NCBI RefSeq assembly: GCF_963682185.1
Contig: NZ_OY821667.1
Coordinates: forward strand, 788,109-852,108
Direction of reading: 5' to 3'
Length of the DNA: 64,000 bases
Source of the DNA: an uncultured Cohaesibacter sp.
GTDB lineage: Bacteria > Pseudomonadota > Alphaproteobacteria > Rhizobiales > Cohaesibacteraceae
Shown: positions 18,205 to 27,102 of the stretch, one piece after another
Layout: each line of letters starts with the position of its first letter
How positions within the stretch are numbered: position 1 is the first letter of the stretch
Program-made: the position numbers and the translations under genes
Notes under the pieces: model-generated
What the model was told of the DNA's origin: nothing
The model's input: only the letters and a program-made list of their open reading frames with translations
Database searches by the model: none

Positions 18205-19209
18205 TCAAATGAATGCGTCGACAAAGCAGTCGCCGTCAGTAACACCGCTGACCAGCTGGCAAGACATCAGATGAGATCTGGCAGGTGTGCGCTTATCTTT
18301 GATAGCGTCGATGAGTGTAACTTCATCTCGATATAGCGCCTCCGCCTCGTCCAGATCCATGCGTTGAAACCGCAACTCTGTCCCCGGTACGGCTTGTGCC
18401 AAAATCGGAAGATCATTCGGGAAGATCGTACCGATGCGCGGATACCCGCCCATAGTCTGGCACTCTGCCATCAGAATATAGGGCAGGCCGTCCCCGGTCA
18501 TTTGTATGTCTCCGGGCCCGATGACATCCGAAGCAAGGCCAGAGGCATGACTTGAGGTAAACCGATGGGGAGAATCCAACTGCACGCCCTGTCTATTGCC
18601 ACGAACAGCGCGCGTGAAGGTCGTCGCGTAAAAAGTATCCAGAGTTTCCCGAGTGAACAATGCTGTTTGCGGGCCATCAAGAACACGCACAAGCCCCCCG
18701 CCAAAGCGGTCTGTTTTTTCAAGACGCTGCTGGAGCGAGGCGTAGTTTGGATCGCGTCCGCAGAGAAGACATGAGCCTCCCTTGAACAATGAGCCGACCC
18801 CAATCGTCAGGTGAGTGGAATAGCTCTCCAGCCATTGCGGCGACATCAGCCCCCCCGCGGGGGTGAGATAGCTATAGAGCCCCTCTGTGGCACCGCCGAT
18901 ATGGAGGATCTGCTTCGGTTCAATCTGGAGGGAGCAATTCCAGTCGACAGCAATCCCATCAAGTGTGGCTTTCATCGGCGCACCGGTAAGTGCGATCCTT
19001 GTCGTCTCGGATACGGAGAAGGTCCCGCCAGCACAGGCCATTTCAATCGCAGGGAGGATCCGGCTGGCTCCGAGTAGAGCCGCAGCTTCAACAAGTGCCA
19101 GCCGGTCCATTGCGCCACCACGCGAAAGGCCCTGCGCCAAGTATCCCGGGCGCCCCATATCCTGAATGGTCATCAAGCCATTGGCCTTGAGAATGTTCAA
19201 TATTGTCAT
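18205..19209 (-). CDS. pxpC: 5-oxoprolinase subunit C (KipA family)
   Basis: KipA/PxpC-type subunit, 334 residues. The family signature at the start is clear: GLMTIQDMGRPGYLAQGLSRGGAMD, then NYASLQQRL and later FTSSHASGLASDVIGPGDIQMTGDGLPYILMAECQTMGGY with the conserved glycine-rich turns. With PxpB and PxpA it forms the ATP-dependent oxoprolinase that opens 5-oxoproline to glutamate; related proteins are carboxyltransferase-like domains. Its ATG overlaps the pxpB stop by four bases. PxpA is missing from the neighbourhood, so either it is encoded elsewhere or this pair works on another amide or lactam. Confidence 0.9.
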   Translation of the reverse strand: MTILNILKANGLMTIQDMGRPGYLAQGLSRGGAMDRLALVEAAALLGASRILPAIEMACAGGTFSVSETTRIALTGAPMKATLDGIAVDWNCSLQIEPKQILHIGGATEGLYSYLTPAGGLMSPQWLESYSTHLTIGVGSLFKGGSCLLCGRDPNYASLQQRLEKTDRFGGGLVRVLDGPQTALFTRETLDTFYATTFTRAVRGNRQGVQLDSPHRFTSSHASGLASDVIGPGDIQMTGDGLPYILMAECQTMGGYPRIGTIFPNDLPILAQAVPGTELRFQRMDLDEAEALYRDEVTLIDAIKDKRTPARSHLMSCQLVSGVTDGDCFVDAFI

Positions 19210-19952
19210 GACAGAATCTCCAGCCTAGCTCCTCCCAGTCCGTCGCCCACTTCAGCAAGGCTTTCAATCTCGGCAGCGGAAGCGATCGAATATCGAATGG
19301 CATCGCCCGCCTTGAGCGGCATGGGCGGTGTCCTGTCAGGCAGAAAGGTGCGGATTGCGCTGCGACCGATCTGCCGCCAGCCGGTGGCCCCTTCTGCCGA
19401 ATACATGACAATCTGACGGACAGCAGTAACCACGGCCCCCACCGGCACCTTGGGGTTCAGGGCGCTCATGCGAGGGAAATCCCAATGATCCGGTAGCAAC
19501 CCCACATAGGGCTGGCCGGGTGCAAAACCAATGGCGATCACATTCAGATCCCGCTCGCATATTTCTGCCACCACCGCTTCCTGGCCCATATCCATCAGAG
19601 CACTGACTTCGGCCAGTTGCGGACCGTTTTCGTCACCAAAAGCGACGGGAATGGTCCAGCGGCGAGAAGGCGACGGCATCCAGATTTTCTTTGCTGTCAG
19701 TTCGATTGCCAGTGTAAGCAAGTCATGGGCGAGCAAATCACGCTTAACTTTTGCCCGATCAAAACGGATCAGCACTGACACCATTGCCGGGCTGACCTCG
19801 ATCACGCCGTCTGGGATCTGGTCATTCAAAGCGGCATTAAAGGCCTGGGCCGCTGCAATTGCATTCGGGTGTGGCTGAAGCGCAAAGCGGATAAGGATGC
19901 CATCCAGTCCGAGAGGATGGGCTTCCGGGGTGAGTTTAATTTCGGGTTTCAT
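19206..19952 (-). CDS. pxpB: 5-oxoprolinase subunit B (KipI family)
   Basis: KipI/PxpB-type subunit, 248 residues. Recognisable segments are IRFALQPHPNAIAAAQAFNA near the start (a degenerate version of the usual LV.FG motif), SVLIRFDR, IPVAFGDENGPQLAEVSA, and FAPGQPYVGLLPDHWDFPRM with the conserved G-P-Y-G turn. It is the upstream partner of pxpC with a four-base overlap. In Bacillus, kipI and kipA lie beside ycsI (DUF1445); the DUF1445 gene here is a few genes upstream across the TRAP importer, reinforcing the assignment. Confidence 0.9.
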   Translation of the reverse strand: MKPEIKLTPEAHPLGLDGILIRFALQPHPNAIAAAQAFNAALNDQIPDGVIEVSPAMVSVLIRFDRAKVKRDLLAHDLLTLAIELTAKKIWMPSPSRRWTIPVAFGDENGPQLAEVSALMDMGQEAVVAEICERDLNVIAIGFAPGQPYVGLLPDHWDFPRMSALNPKVPVGAVVTAVRQIVMYSAEGATGWRQIGRSAIRTFLPDRTPPMPLKAGDAIRYSIASAAEIESLAEVGDGLGGARLEILS

Positions 19953-20015
19953 TGTCCTTTTCCACTTCAGTTAGGGCGAGGCTATCAAGCCCCCGCCCCG
20001 CTGATTTTTTTAAGC

Positions 20016-21296
20016 TCACAGAATTGATGGTAACCAAAGCGCGATATCCGGCAAAAAAATCAGGCAGATGATCATCAGAACCATGACGCAGACATAAGGG
20101 ATTACGCCCATCATCACATCATTCATGGAGCCGGACTTCCTGGACCCCTGAACAACAAACAGATTGAGCCCTACCGGAGGCGTGATCAGAGCCATTTCAA
20201 TCAGAATGATGAGCAGCACGCCAAACCAGACCTTGTCAAACCCCATACCCGACATGATCGGAACCACAATGGGAATCGTGGCAACCATCAAAGAGAGGGT
20301 TTCAATGAAAAAGCCAAGAACGATGTAGAGCAGAATAACCAGAAGCAGGGTTCCGAAAGCAGACAGTCCTGCCCCCTCGATCATCTGGCCCAATTGGCGA
20401 CCAAGACCAGCGGCACTCATCGCAAAGTTCAGAAAATAGGCCCCAGTAATCACCAGCGTGATCATCGCAGTGATGCGTATGGTGCCTTGAAGCGCTTCGT
20501 TGAGAGCAGATAGACGCAATCCATCACCGAATGCAGCAATCAAGACAGCCATCAGAACACCGATTGCGGCAGATTCTGTGGGCGTCGCCCACCCCGCATA
20601 AATGGAACCGATAACCACGCCGAACAGCAGCAGAATGGGTACAAGCTGAGTGAGACTGCGAAAGCGCTCCGACCAACTGAAACTTCTGGATGGCCCACCC
20701 AGCGAAGGGCGAATCTTGCACAAGATCATCGTGATGATGATGAAGGCGAGAGCCATCAGCAATCCCGGCAAAAGACCAGCCACGAACAGGGAGGGAATAG
20801 AGGTCTCGGTCAGAAATCCATAGACAATGAGATTGATGGAGGGTGGAATGAGAATACCCAACGTGCCGCCAGCAGCGATAGCACCACTGAACAGACGTGG
20901 ATCATACCCCATCTTCTCACCCTGAGGCAAAGCAACCGTAGCAACCGTCGCCGCCGTGGCAACCGAAGAGCCTGATGTGGCCGAAAACATGGTGGCCGTA
21001 GCAATGTTGGCGTGAATAAGCCCGCCGGGAAGCCAACTGAACCATTTATCCAGCGCCGCATAAGTGCGCGTGGCGACCCCGCCCCGCACCAGAATTTCAC
21101 CAAGCAGGACAAACAGGGGAATGGCAATCAAGGTCGCCGAGTCCGATGACGACCAGACAACCTGACCAAGGCCCCGCAAAAGGGGAAATGCTGAAAAGAA
21201 CTGGCCAACGCCGATACCGAGAAGAAAAAGAACGATGCCGACCGGAATGGAAAGGGCCATAAGCCCCAATAGAGAAACTGCAACTGTCCAGATCAT
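20016..21296 (-). CDS. dctM: TRAP transporter large permease (DctM)
   Basis: The 12-helix channel subunit of a tripartite sodium-coupled importer, 426 residues, the standard DctM length. Almost the whole protein is hydrophobic, with the family segments GGVATRTYAALDKWFSWLPG, HANIATATMFSATSGSSVATA and AGGTLGILIPPSINLIVYG. Near the end ALITPPVGLNLFVVQG is diagnostic. Its ATG overlaps the dctQ stop by four bases, and pxpB follows 63 bp downstream, so import and catabolism are probably coexpressed. Confidence 0.95.
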   Translation of the reverse strand: MIWTVAVSLLGLMALSIPVGIVLFLLGIGVGQFFSAFPLLRGLGQVVWSSSDSATLIAIPLFVLLGEILVRGGVATRTYAALDKWFSWLPGGLIHANIATATMFSATSGSSVATAATVATVALPQGEKMGYDPRLFSGAIAAGGTLGILIPPSINLIVYGFLTETSIPSLFVAGLLPGLLMALAFIIITMILCKIRPSLGGPSRSFSWSERFRSLTQLVPILLLFGVVIGSIYAGWATPTESAAIGVLMAVLIAAFGDGLRLSALNEALQGTIRITAMITLVITGAYFLNFAMSAAGLGRQLGQMIEGAGLSAFGTLLLVILLYIVLGFFIETLSLMVATIPIVVPIMSGMGFDKVWFGVLLIILIEMALITPPVGLNLFVVQGSRKSGSMNDVMMGVIPYVCVMVLMIICLIFLPDIALWLPSIL

Positions 21297-21838
21297 TGAT
21301 CCAACTCCGATGACATGCCAATGGCGCTATCAAATGCAGCTCTTTGGACTTGTAGCAAATAGGCCAGGCCGATGAGAGTCAGTGCCGTTGCACTGAGCGC
21401 AAACCAGCTCCAACCGGCAAACCAGATACCCTGTGGTATCCACATCGGTGTTTCGAGGGGGGTATTGGCTGTCGAGCCCCTCTTGAGGGTCTTTTCGAGA
21501 ACAGGCCAGCATTTTACAACGATCAACAGGATGACCCCGTTGGTCACGATCATTGCAAACATGTCCATAAACATGCGGCCCCTGACATGAAATTTCTGGC
21601 GGAGAACATCGATACGAACATGAGCACGTTCTGTTAGGGCACATGCCGGGCCCCAGCTTGCGATTGCAGCCATGACATATCCCGAGATTTCGTCGGAACC
21701 ACCAAGCGTCCCAAGACCAAGCTTTCTCAGTGTGATGTCAATAAGAATGAAAATCGCGGCGGCCACCAGCGTCAGGCCTAACACCAGCGCAACGAGGCGG
21801 TTGGCGCGCCGTAGCGCGCCATGAAATGTGTTCCACAT
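21293..21838 (-). CDS. dctQ: TRAP transporter small permease (DctQ)
   Basis: The four-helix membrane subunit of the same importer, 181 residues. Hydrophobic segments run at about 15-37, 54-70, 93-113 and 137-160, with the conserved SCALTERAHVRIDVL-like stretch written here as ACALTERAHVRIDVL. It lies between dctP (22 bp upstream) and dctM (4-bp overlap). Confidence 0.92.
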   Translation of the reverse strand: MWNTFHGALRRANRLVALVLGLTLVAAAIFILIDITLRKLGLGTLGGSDEISGYVMAAIASWGPACALTERAHVRIDVLRQKFHVRGRMFMDMFAMIVTNGVILLIVVKCWPVLEKTLKRGSTANTPLETPMWIPQGIWFAGWSWFALSATALTLIGLAYLLQVQRAAFDSAIGMSSELDQ

Positions 21839-21860
21839 AACAATTTCGCCCGATATGTGG

Positions 21861-22907
21861 CTACTGAGCGATAGAAACGCCAGTTACCTTGCCAACACTG
21901 TCGTTCCAGCGCTTGACCCAGTCAGGCGTGGTCCGGGATGCCCAGTCAGGCAGCACGACATTGATCAGCACGTCCCGAGCCTTCTTCATATCAGCATCAG
22001 ACAGCTCAACGAGGGTCATCTTGGCTTTGGTGTCAACTTTGCAGGTGTCAGCTCCGGTGAGACAGGCAAGATCCTGCTCAAGACCACCGTCTGCACCATC
22101 CCAGGCCACATTTTCAAGATCCGATACGACGGCATCTTTAAGCGTCTTCTGCTGTTCGGCAGAAAGGCCATCGAAACGATCCTTGTTCATGGCAATCACA
22201 GCAGTGTCCCAACCACCGAGAGGAACATTGACGACGTAGTTGGAAACTTCCCACCAACCAGCAGAGAATCCAGAACCGGACCCAGTGATCGCACAATCAA
22301 TCACACCGCGTTCCAGGGAGCCTGGCACTTCAGAGAAAGAAATGTTGACGCCTTCAGCACCCAACGCATCGAGAAATTTGGTGGTCATGCGGCCTGAGCC
22401 ACGGATTTTCTTGCCCTTGAGATCTTCAAGTGAAGCAATCTCGTCACGGCAGAACATGATTTGAGGCGGATGCAGAATGACACCAAGATATTCGGAGTTA
22501 AAGCGATCCCGGAAGATGTCCTTCAACATCGGTTTCGCCGCATCGACCATTTTGTGTGCTTCGGACGGGGTCATTGCCAGCAGCGGAACATCAAGGCCTT
22601 CCAATTCAGGAGCATCCCCCACGGCATAGTCGGCAATGGTGGTGCCAACATCGAAGACGCCGTCGCCCAACATGCGATAAACGTCAGCACCAGAAATACC
22701 CATCTGATCAAGGCTCGTGATCTGGGCTGAGAATTCACCATCAGTCATTGCAGGCAGCTTTTCTTCCCAGAACGGCTTTTCCAGTTTCTGGTAAACGAAA
22801 ACGCTGCTCCAAGTACCAACAGCTGTAAATTCTTCTGCCGCGATGGCTGGTGCAGTAAGCATAGCGGTGCAGAGCAGCGCTGCAGCACAAAGAGAAAGAT
22901 TCTTCAT
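21861..22907 (-). CDS. dctP: TRAP transporter substrate-binding protein (DctP)
   Basis: Periplasmic receptor, 348 residues, with a signal peptide (MKNLSLCAAALLCTAMLTAP, cut near AIAAE). The central LEDLKGKKIRGSGRM segment holds the Arg that normally clamps a substrate carboxylate, followed by the LGAEGVNISFSEVPGSLERGVID stretch typical of DctP. An organic acid or amino-acid derivative is therefore the likely ligand; with pxpBC and DUF1445 beside it, 5-oxoproline or a related lactam is a reasonable inference. It is the first transporter gene after the DUF1445 gene. Confidence 0.93.
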   Translation of the reverse strand: MKNLSLCAAALLCTAMLTAPAIAAEEFTAVGTWSSVFVYQKLEKPFWEEKLPAMTDGEFSAQITSLDQMGISGADVYRMLGDGVFDVGTTIADYAVGDAPELEGLDVPLLAMTPSEAHKMVDAAKPMLKDIFRDRFNSEYLGVILHPPQIMFCRDEIASLEDLKGKKIRGSGRMTTKFLDALGAEGVNISFSEVPGSLERGVIDCAITGSGSGFSAGWWEVSNYVVNVPLGGWDTAVIAMNKDRFDGLSAEQQKTLKDAVVSDLENVAWDGADGGLEQDLACLTGADTCKVDTKAKMTLVELSDADMKKARDVLINVVLPDWASRTTPDWVKRWNDSVGKVTGVSIAQ

Positions 22908-22987
22908 TTTTTATCCTCTGGAGGTAAGGAGTGCTTTTATAGGTTGATTGCTTTTTTTAATTTGATTTTGATTTTGGCTGTTTAGGA

Positions 22988-23800
22988 TCAAGACGGCCAG
23001 ACGCCAGTCAGGCAGCGGTCGGCTTGAGCGGACGAAATGTCAGTCACCAGCATATGGCCTGGTGCATGACTGATGGCAAAGGCAGGTTTGGCCTTCGCGA
23101 TTGCAGCTTGCGGCGTAACACCACAAGCCCAGAATACGGGGACTTCATTCGGGCCGATTTCGACACTGTCGCCCCAATCAGGCTTTGCAATGTCGGCAAT
23201 TCCGATTTGGGAAGGATCGCCAAAATGGATGGGAGCGCCATGAGCCAACTTGAAACGGTTGCAAATGATCGCCGCTTCAATGGCGTGGGCCGTGGTCATC
23301 GGCCGCATGCTGACAACGACCGGCCCCGAGAATTTACCTGCTGGGCGGGTTTGTAGGCTCGTGCGATACATCGGCACGGTCACACAGTCCAACTGGTGCC
23401 GCAGCGGGATCCCGGCTGCGGATAGGGCATCCTCAAAACTGAAGGAACATCCGATGGAGAAGGACACCAGATCATCACGCCAATAGGCGCTCAGTTCTTC
23501 AGGTTCATCGACCAGCTCACCATTTTTATAAACGCAATATCGAGGCACGTCATAACGCAGATCAATGTCCTCCCCCAATGTGGGCAAAGACGGGTCTCCG
23601 GGAGCCCCAACTGCGAGCAGAGGACAGGGGCGCGGGTTCATCTGACAAAACCGAAGAAAATCAGAAGCATCTTCAGCTGGAAGAATAGCCAGATTGGCCT
23701 GTAGCGCATCACCACCGACTCCGGTGGTTGATTTTTTAAAACGCCCTGCTCTGATCTCTGAGCGGACGAAACGGGGATTGGACAAATCGAAACTGGACAC
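22988..23800 (-). CDS. DUF1445 / putative hydro-lyase (YcsI family)
   Basis: A 270-residue member of the YcsI/UPF0317 family: RSEIRAGRFKKSTTGVGGDALQANLAILP at the start, DLVSFSIGCSFSFEDAL in the middle, and GPVVVSMRPMTTAHAIEAA and FWACGVTPQAAI near the end. The eukaryotic relative is part of D-glutamate cyclase, which makes 5-oxo-D-proline, and in Bacillus ycsI sits with kipI/kipA. Together with pxpB, pxpC and a TRAP importer this places it in oxoproline or D-glutamate metabolism. The reaction of the bacterial form is not established. Confidence 0.9.
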   Translation of the reverse strand: MSSFDLSNPRFVRSEIRAGRFKKSTTGVGGDALQANLAILPAEDASDFLRFCQMNPRPCPLLAVGAPGDPSLPTLGEDIDLRYDVPRYCVYKNGELVDEPEELSAYWRDDLVSFSIGCSFSFEDALSAAGIPLRHQLDCVTVPMYRTSLQTRPAGKFSGPVVVSMRPMTTAHAIEAAIICNRFKLAHGAPIHFGDPSQIGIADIAKPDWGDSVEIGPNEVPVFWACGVTPQAAIAKAKPAFAISHAPGHMLVTDISSAQADRCLTGVWPS

Positions 23801-23879
23801 GAATTTAAACCCTTGGAATGTTCTTTTTGTCCAAGTTTTTACTCGCCAACTGATTTTGTCAATAGTTCGTTTATTTGCA

Positions 23880-24782
23880 TTATTGATCTATTTTCAAGAT
23901 CATTTGATCCGCAGTCTCCAGCGCAGCCTGCGTAAGCTCCCTTCCAATTTTATCATTTCTTTCTGCCACATAGCAAATTACATACTCAAGATCCGGCAGC
24001 TTTGCATCCTCCGCGACATTGAGCTCAAGCAACCCAAAATGAGGGGATGATTGTGCAATGATATGAGGCACGGTTCCCACGCCGAATCCCAGTGCGATCA
24101 GCTGTATGACTGTCGCAAGAGACGTTGAGCCGTGCACGCTGCCGGCTTGCTTGCGTGCAGGAGCCAGCATGTCGATCAACCGTTTATGAGGCAATGTGGT
24201 TTTTGAAAAGGTAACGATCGGCAGTTCGGCTAGATCATTGATATCGGCTGGATCGGGGAGTTCAAAATGCTCCGGATTGGCAAACCAGCCCTGACTGACA
24301 GGGGGAAGCGGAGTCATATGACAGCCGGAAGGCGCCTGATCACGCAACAAAATGGCTGCGTCCAGATCATCGTTCAAAATGTCACTGGCCATCTGAAATG
24401 AGGTTTCGATGGAGATTTCAAACCGCAAATGAGGATGATCCTCGCGCAGGCGATTGAGCATCAGTGGAAGGAAGGTATGTCCCATGGTTTCCGCCACACC
24501 AAAGCGGACCACACCGGTCATGTCATCCACGGTGAGTTCCGAAACAATTCTATCGCGTTGAGCGAGCAGGATTTCTGCTTCTTCCAGCAGTCTGCGCCCG
24601 ATAGTCGTCAGGCGAACACCCCGTCCTTCCCTCTCGAAAATGGAGATTTTCAGGCGGCTCTCAAGATGGCGAATCCGGTTGGATATCGCCGATTGCGCCA
24701 CACCGGTCATTTCCGCAGCGGCTCGAAATCCCCCCTGCTGCACGACTGCCCTCAAAATTTCTATATCGCGAAACTCAATCAT
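23880..24782 (-). CDS. LysR-family transcriptional regulator
   Basis: A 300-residue LysR protein with the usual helix-turn-helix (VVQQGGFRAAAEMTGVAQSA, then ISNRIRHLESRLKISIFERE) and effector domain (RFGVAETMGHTFLPLMLNRL). It is upstream of and in the same direction as the DUF1445 gene, with a 79-bp AT-rich gap, so it probably controls the DUF1445-TRAP-pxp cluster. Because it is codirectional, not divergent as is more usual, it may be part of the same transcript. Confidence 0.92.
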   Translation of the reverse strand: MIEFRDIEILRAVVQQGGFRAAAEMTGVAQSAISNRIRHLESRLKISIFEREGRGVRLTTIGRRLLEEAEILLAQRDRIVSELTVDDMTGVVRFGVAETMGHTFLPLMLNRLREDHPHLRFEISIETSFQMASDILNDDLDAAILLRDQAPSGCHMTPLPPVSQGWFANPEHFELPDPADINDLAELPIVTFSKTTLPHKRLIDMLAPARKQAGSVHGSTSLATVIQLIALGFGVGTVPHIIAQSSPHFGLLELNVAEDAKLPDLEYVICYVAERNDKIGRELTQAALETADQMILKIDQ

Positions 24783-25389
24783 GTCGCCATCTCCGTGATT
24801 GATGATCGGCTCTAATTAAAACAAATCTAGGTATTTTCAAGCGCGGTTTCTTTATGACCTTGCTACTCAATGGATCAATGGAAGAGTTTTTCATTAAACG
24901 AGCTAATTGTAGAGGTGCAAGGCTTTCGATTGGCTTTAGAATACGAAATCTAATTAAGAATCTCAGTCTTCCGCTTACCTGAACTCCTCGGCCCCCGCAA
25001 AAAAGGTTAGTATCGGCCCAATCGCATGATCACGATAATCCGTCAGCCGTCACAGTAAAGTCAGATTTTGGTAAAGAAGTTGGAGATCATACACTTAGGG
25101 AAAAACTATGCTTTTCCCTCATCCCAGCTGAAGCGCCTTGCAGGACAGACCTGCATATTGAAATGTCAGCTTTGACCAGTGTTGTCAAAGATTTCGCACC
25201 GGCCACAAAATATCTGCAGTTCTGCCAATGTCTTCTTCGTCCGCAGAGCAACCTTATAAATGGTTTGCGTGCTGTTTTGACGTTAAACGGCTACTCTAGA
25301 CTTTTTGATAGCCGATATTCTTCGCATGCGTTAGCAAGATTGGAACGCGCCCGCGGTGTTTAGTTCGCGCGCGCCGATCCATCAATTGA
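24783..25389. other. AT-rich intergenic stretch
   Basis: About 600 bp with no recognised gene or RNA. A 66-residue frame (25163-25363) has no family features. The region separates the oxoproline-type cluster from the sugar/polyol cluster and may be a junction between pieces of cargo. Confidence 0.5.
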
Positions 25390-26022
25390 TCAAGAATCAA
25401 ATCTTGCCTGAAAGGCCTCTTCCGCTTTCAAACGCAGGTAGGGAACAAGGATCGAGGTCAAAATATAACGACCAATTGTCTGGCGTCCTTCAGCGAGACA
25501 GCCAGGGCATGTCTCAATCCAGTCGATCGGCTTGACTTGGCCAGCCTGTATCAAGGCGGTAAGGGCCTGATGACCTGTCGGATTGACGAGGCTTTCGCTT
25601 AGCTGCGCCCATAGGTTCATTTCGGTCTCAACCGAGTTGCTTACAGGATGGGCAAGGTCAGACAACAAAGATTGGTATCGGCCATAAAAACGTTGAACCT
25701 GATAACGTTGGACGAGATTCTGTTTTCCCGCGTTAGGCACGGGGTTGTTCAACTGATTTTGTTGATCCACCAGCGCCCTGGCTTCGTCTTGTTGCGTTGG
25801 AGAAAGTGGAGGAAAGCTCTCCCCGACACCGGTGAATTTTTCGAGCAACAGGCGAGCGAGGCGGTGTCTCGCATTTGCTTCCGTCAAGGCTTGGCCAGAA
25901 TAAAATCTTGCCATCACTGCAACATTTGCTTGCGCCTGATCGGAGGGCAATGCCCGACCGGCCAATGCGTTTGATGCTGCCAACATTGCAACAACCAAAA
26001 GTAAAACGGAACACACTTTCAT
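25390..26022 (-). CDS. Hypothetical secreted protein
   Basis: About 210 residues. From the ATG at 26022 it starts with a signal peptide (MKVCSVLLLVVAMLAASNAL, cut near AG). Start sites at 26040 or 26070 would only lengthen the leader. The mature part is helical and rich in Gln, Leu and Ala, with one CxxC (IETCPGCLAEGRQTIGRY) near the C-terminus, perhaps a disulfide or metal site. I recognise no family. It lies downstream of the LsrF-type gene with a 167-bp gap containing a strong stem-loop, so it is probably a separate unit. Confidence 0.6.
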   Translation of the reverse strand: MKVCSVLLLVVAMLAASNALAGRALPSDQAQANVAVMARFYSGQALTEANARHRLARLLLEKFTGVGESFPPLSPTQQDEARALVDQQNQLNNPVPNAGKQNLVQRYQVQRFYGRYQSLLSDLAHPVSNSVETEMNLWAQLSESLVNPTGHQALTALIQAGQVKPIDWIETCPGCLAEGRQTIGRYILTSILVPYLRLKAEEAFQARFDS

Positions 26023-26134
26023 CTCGGACACTTTCTGCATACATGTTAGCCGCGCGAAGTCACGTTGCATTTAGCGAGTTGGCCCACCCGGCCATGCCGG
26101 ATGAGCCTGCTTCTAGGGAGTAAAATTTTCGCTC

Positions 26135-26170
26135 GACCATGCTCACCCCCTATTGGGGGCAGGCCTGGTC
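26135..26170. other. Strong two-step stem-loop after the LsrF-type gene
   Basis: An inner stem CCCCC/GGGGG with a TATT loop is enclosed by an outer GACCA/TGGTC stem. It lies just past the end of the leftward catabolic operon. A T-rich run follows only on the rightward strand, so it is a poor leftward intrinsic terminator; it may instead protect the operon's 3' end. Confidence 0.5.
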
Positions 26171-26189
26171 ATATTTTTGCGATTCGTGA

Positions 26190-27086
26190 TCAAAGCTTGG
26201 CCTGTTTTGCCAAGTCTGCTTTGAGGTCTTCGTAGAATTGAAGGGCTTTTTCCGGCGCCTCAAGTTCGTGCACGACTTTGCCAACAGCTTGAATCATGGC
26301 GGCAGGTGCATCGGATTGGAAGACATTGCGCCCCATGTCCACTCCCGCTGCACCCTGATCAATTGCCTTGTAGGCCAGCGTCAGAGCTTCCAGTTCAGGC
26401 AGTTTTTTGCCGCCGGCAATTACGATAGGAACGGGACAGGAGGCCGTGACCTGTTCGAAGCCGTCGCAGAAATAGGTCTTGACCACGTTGGCACCGTTTT
26501 CTGCGCAAACGCGTGCAGCAAGAGCAAAATATTTTGCATCGCGTGTCATGTTTTTGCCGACGGCTGTGACGCCAAGTACCGGAATGCCATGGCTGGACCC
26601 TTTATCTACCGCTTCATAGAGATTGGCGACTGTGCTGGCTTCTGTTGAGGTATCTCCGATGGCAACCATGACCGCGATGGCCGATGCGTTAAGGCGCACC
26701 GCCGCATCAATGTCGATAACGCGGTTATGGTTCAACTCCGTTAGAATAGTGGATCCCGCATCGGAGCGCAGACAGATTGGTTTGTTGATCTGAGGTGGCA
26801 GCATGGAGCTCACCACGCCTCGGCATGCCATCAGGCAGTCAGCATGATGGGCGATGGGAACGATATTGAGGTCGATCCTTTCGAGCCCAGATGTCGGCCC
26901 CATGATGAAGCCGTGGTCAAATGCCAACATCACGGTACGACCGGTGTCGGGCCTGAAGATCCGGCTTAGGCGGGACTTTGTACCCCAATCGAGATGGTCG
27001 GATCCTTTTAAATAGAAACTTTGGCGTTCGACAGGTTTATCAAGTCCGAAATCTTTGCCGTCACGAAGATCGTCAAGGTCAGCCAT
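26190..27086 (-). CDS. lsrF: LsrF-type class I aldolase/thiolase
   Basis: 298 residues, close along its length to E. coli LsrF, the enzyme that transfers an acetyl group from the phospho-AI-2 product to CoA. Shared segments include the start (MADLDDLRDGKDF), SRLSRIFRPDTGRTVMLAFDHG, GPTSGLERIDLNI and VPIVIAGGKKLPELEAL, with GVDMGRNVFQSDAP near the end. The Schiff-base lysine is at Lys203 (VVKTYF), the same number as in LsrF. No LsrG-type isomerase gene lies nearby and the kinase beside it is more like xylulose/erythritol kinases, so the substrate may be another ketose phosphate. It follows the kinase gene by 16 bp. Confidence 0.88.
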   Translation of the reverse strand: MADLDDLRDGKDFGLDKPVERQSFYLKGSDHLDWGTKSRLSRIFRPDTGRTVMLAFDHGFIMGPTSGLERIDLNIVPIAHHADCLMACRGVVSSMLPPQINKPICLRSDAGSTILTELNHNRVIDIDAAVRLNASAIAVMVAIGDTSTEASTVANLYEAVDKGSSHGIPVLGVTAVGKNMTRDAKYFALAARVCAENGANVVKTYFCDGFEQVTASCPVPIVIAGGKKLPELEALTLAYKAIDQGAAGVDMGRNVFQSDAPAAMIQAVGKVVHELEAPEKALQFYEDLKADLAKQAKL

Positions 27087-27102
27087 GGTGCAATCCTTTC
27101 CT

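Noticed and set aside
17946-18212. An 87-codon rightward frame between pxpC and nadX
   Set aside because: Starts at TTG without a ribosome site and overlaps the end of pxpC; no family recognised. Kept only as a note in the intergenic entry.
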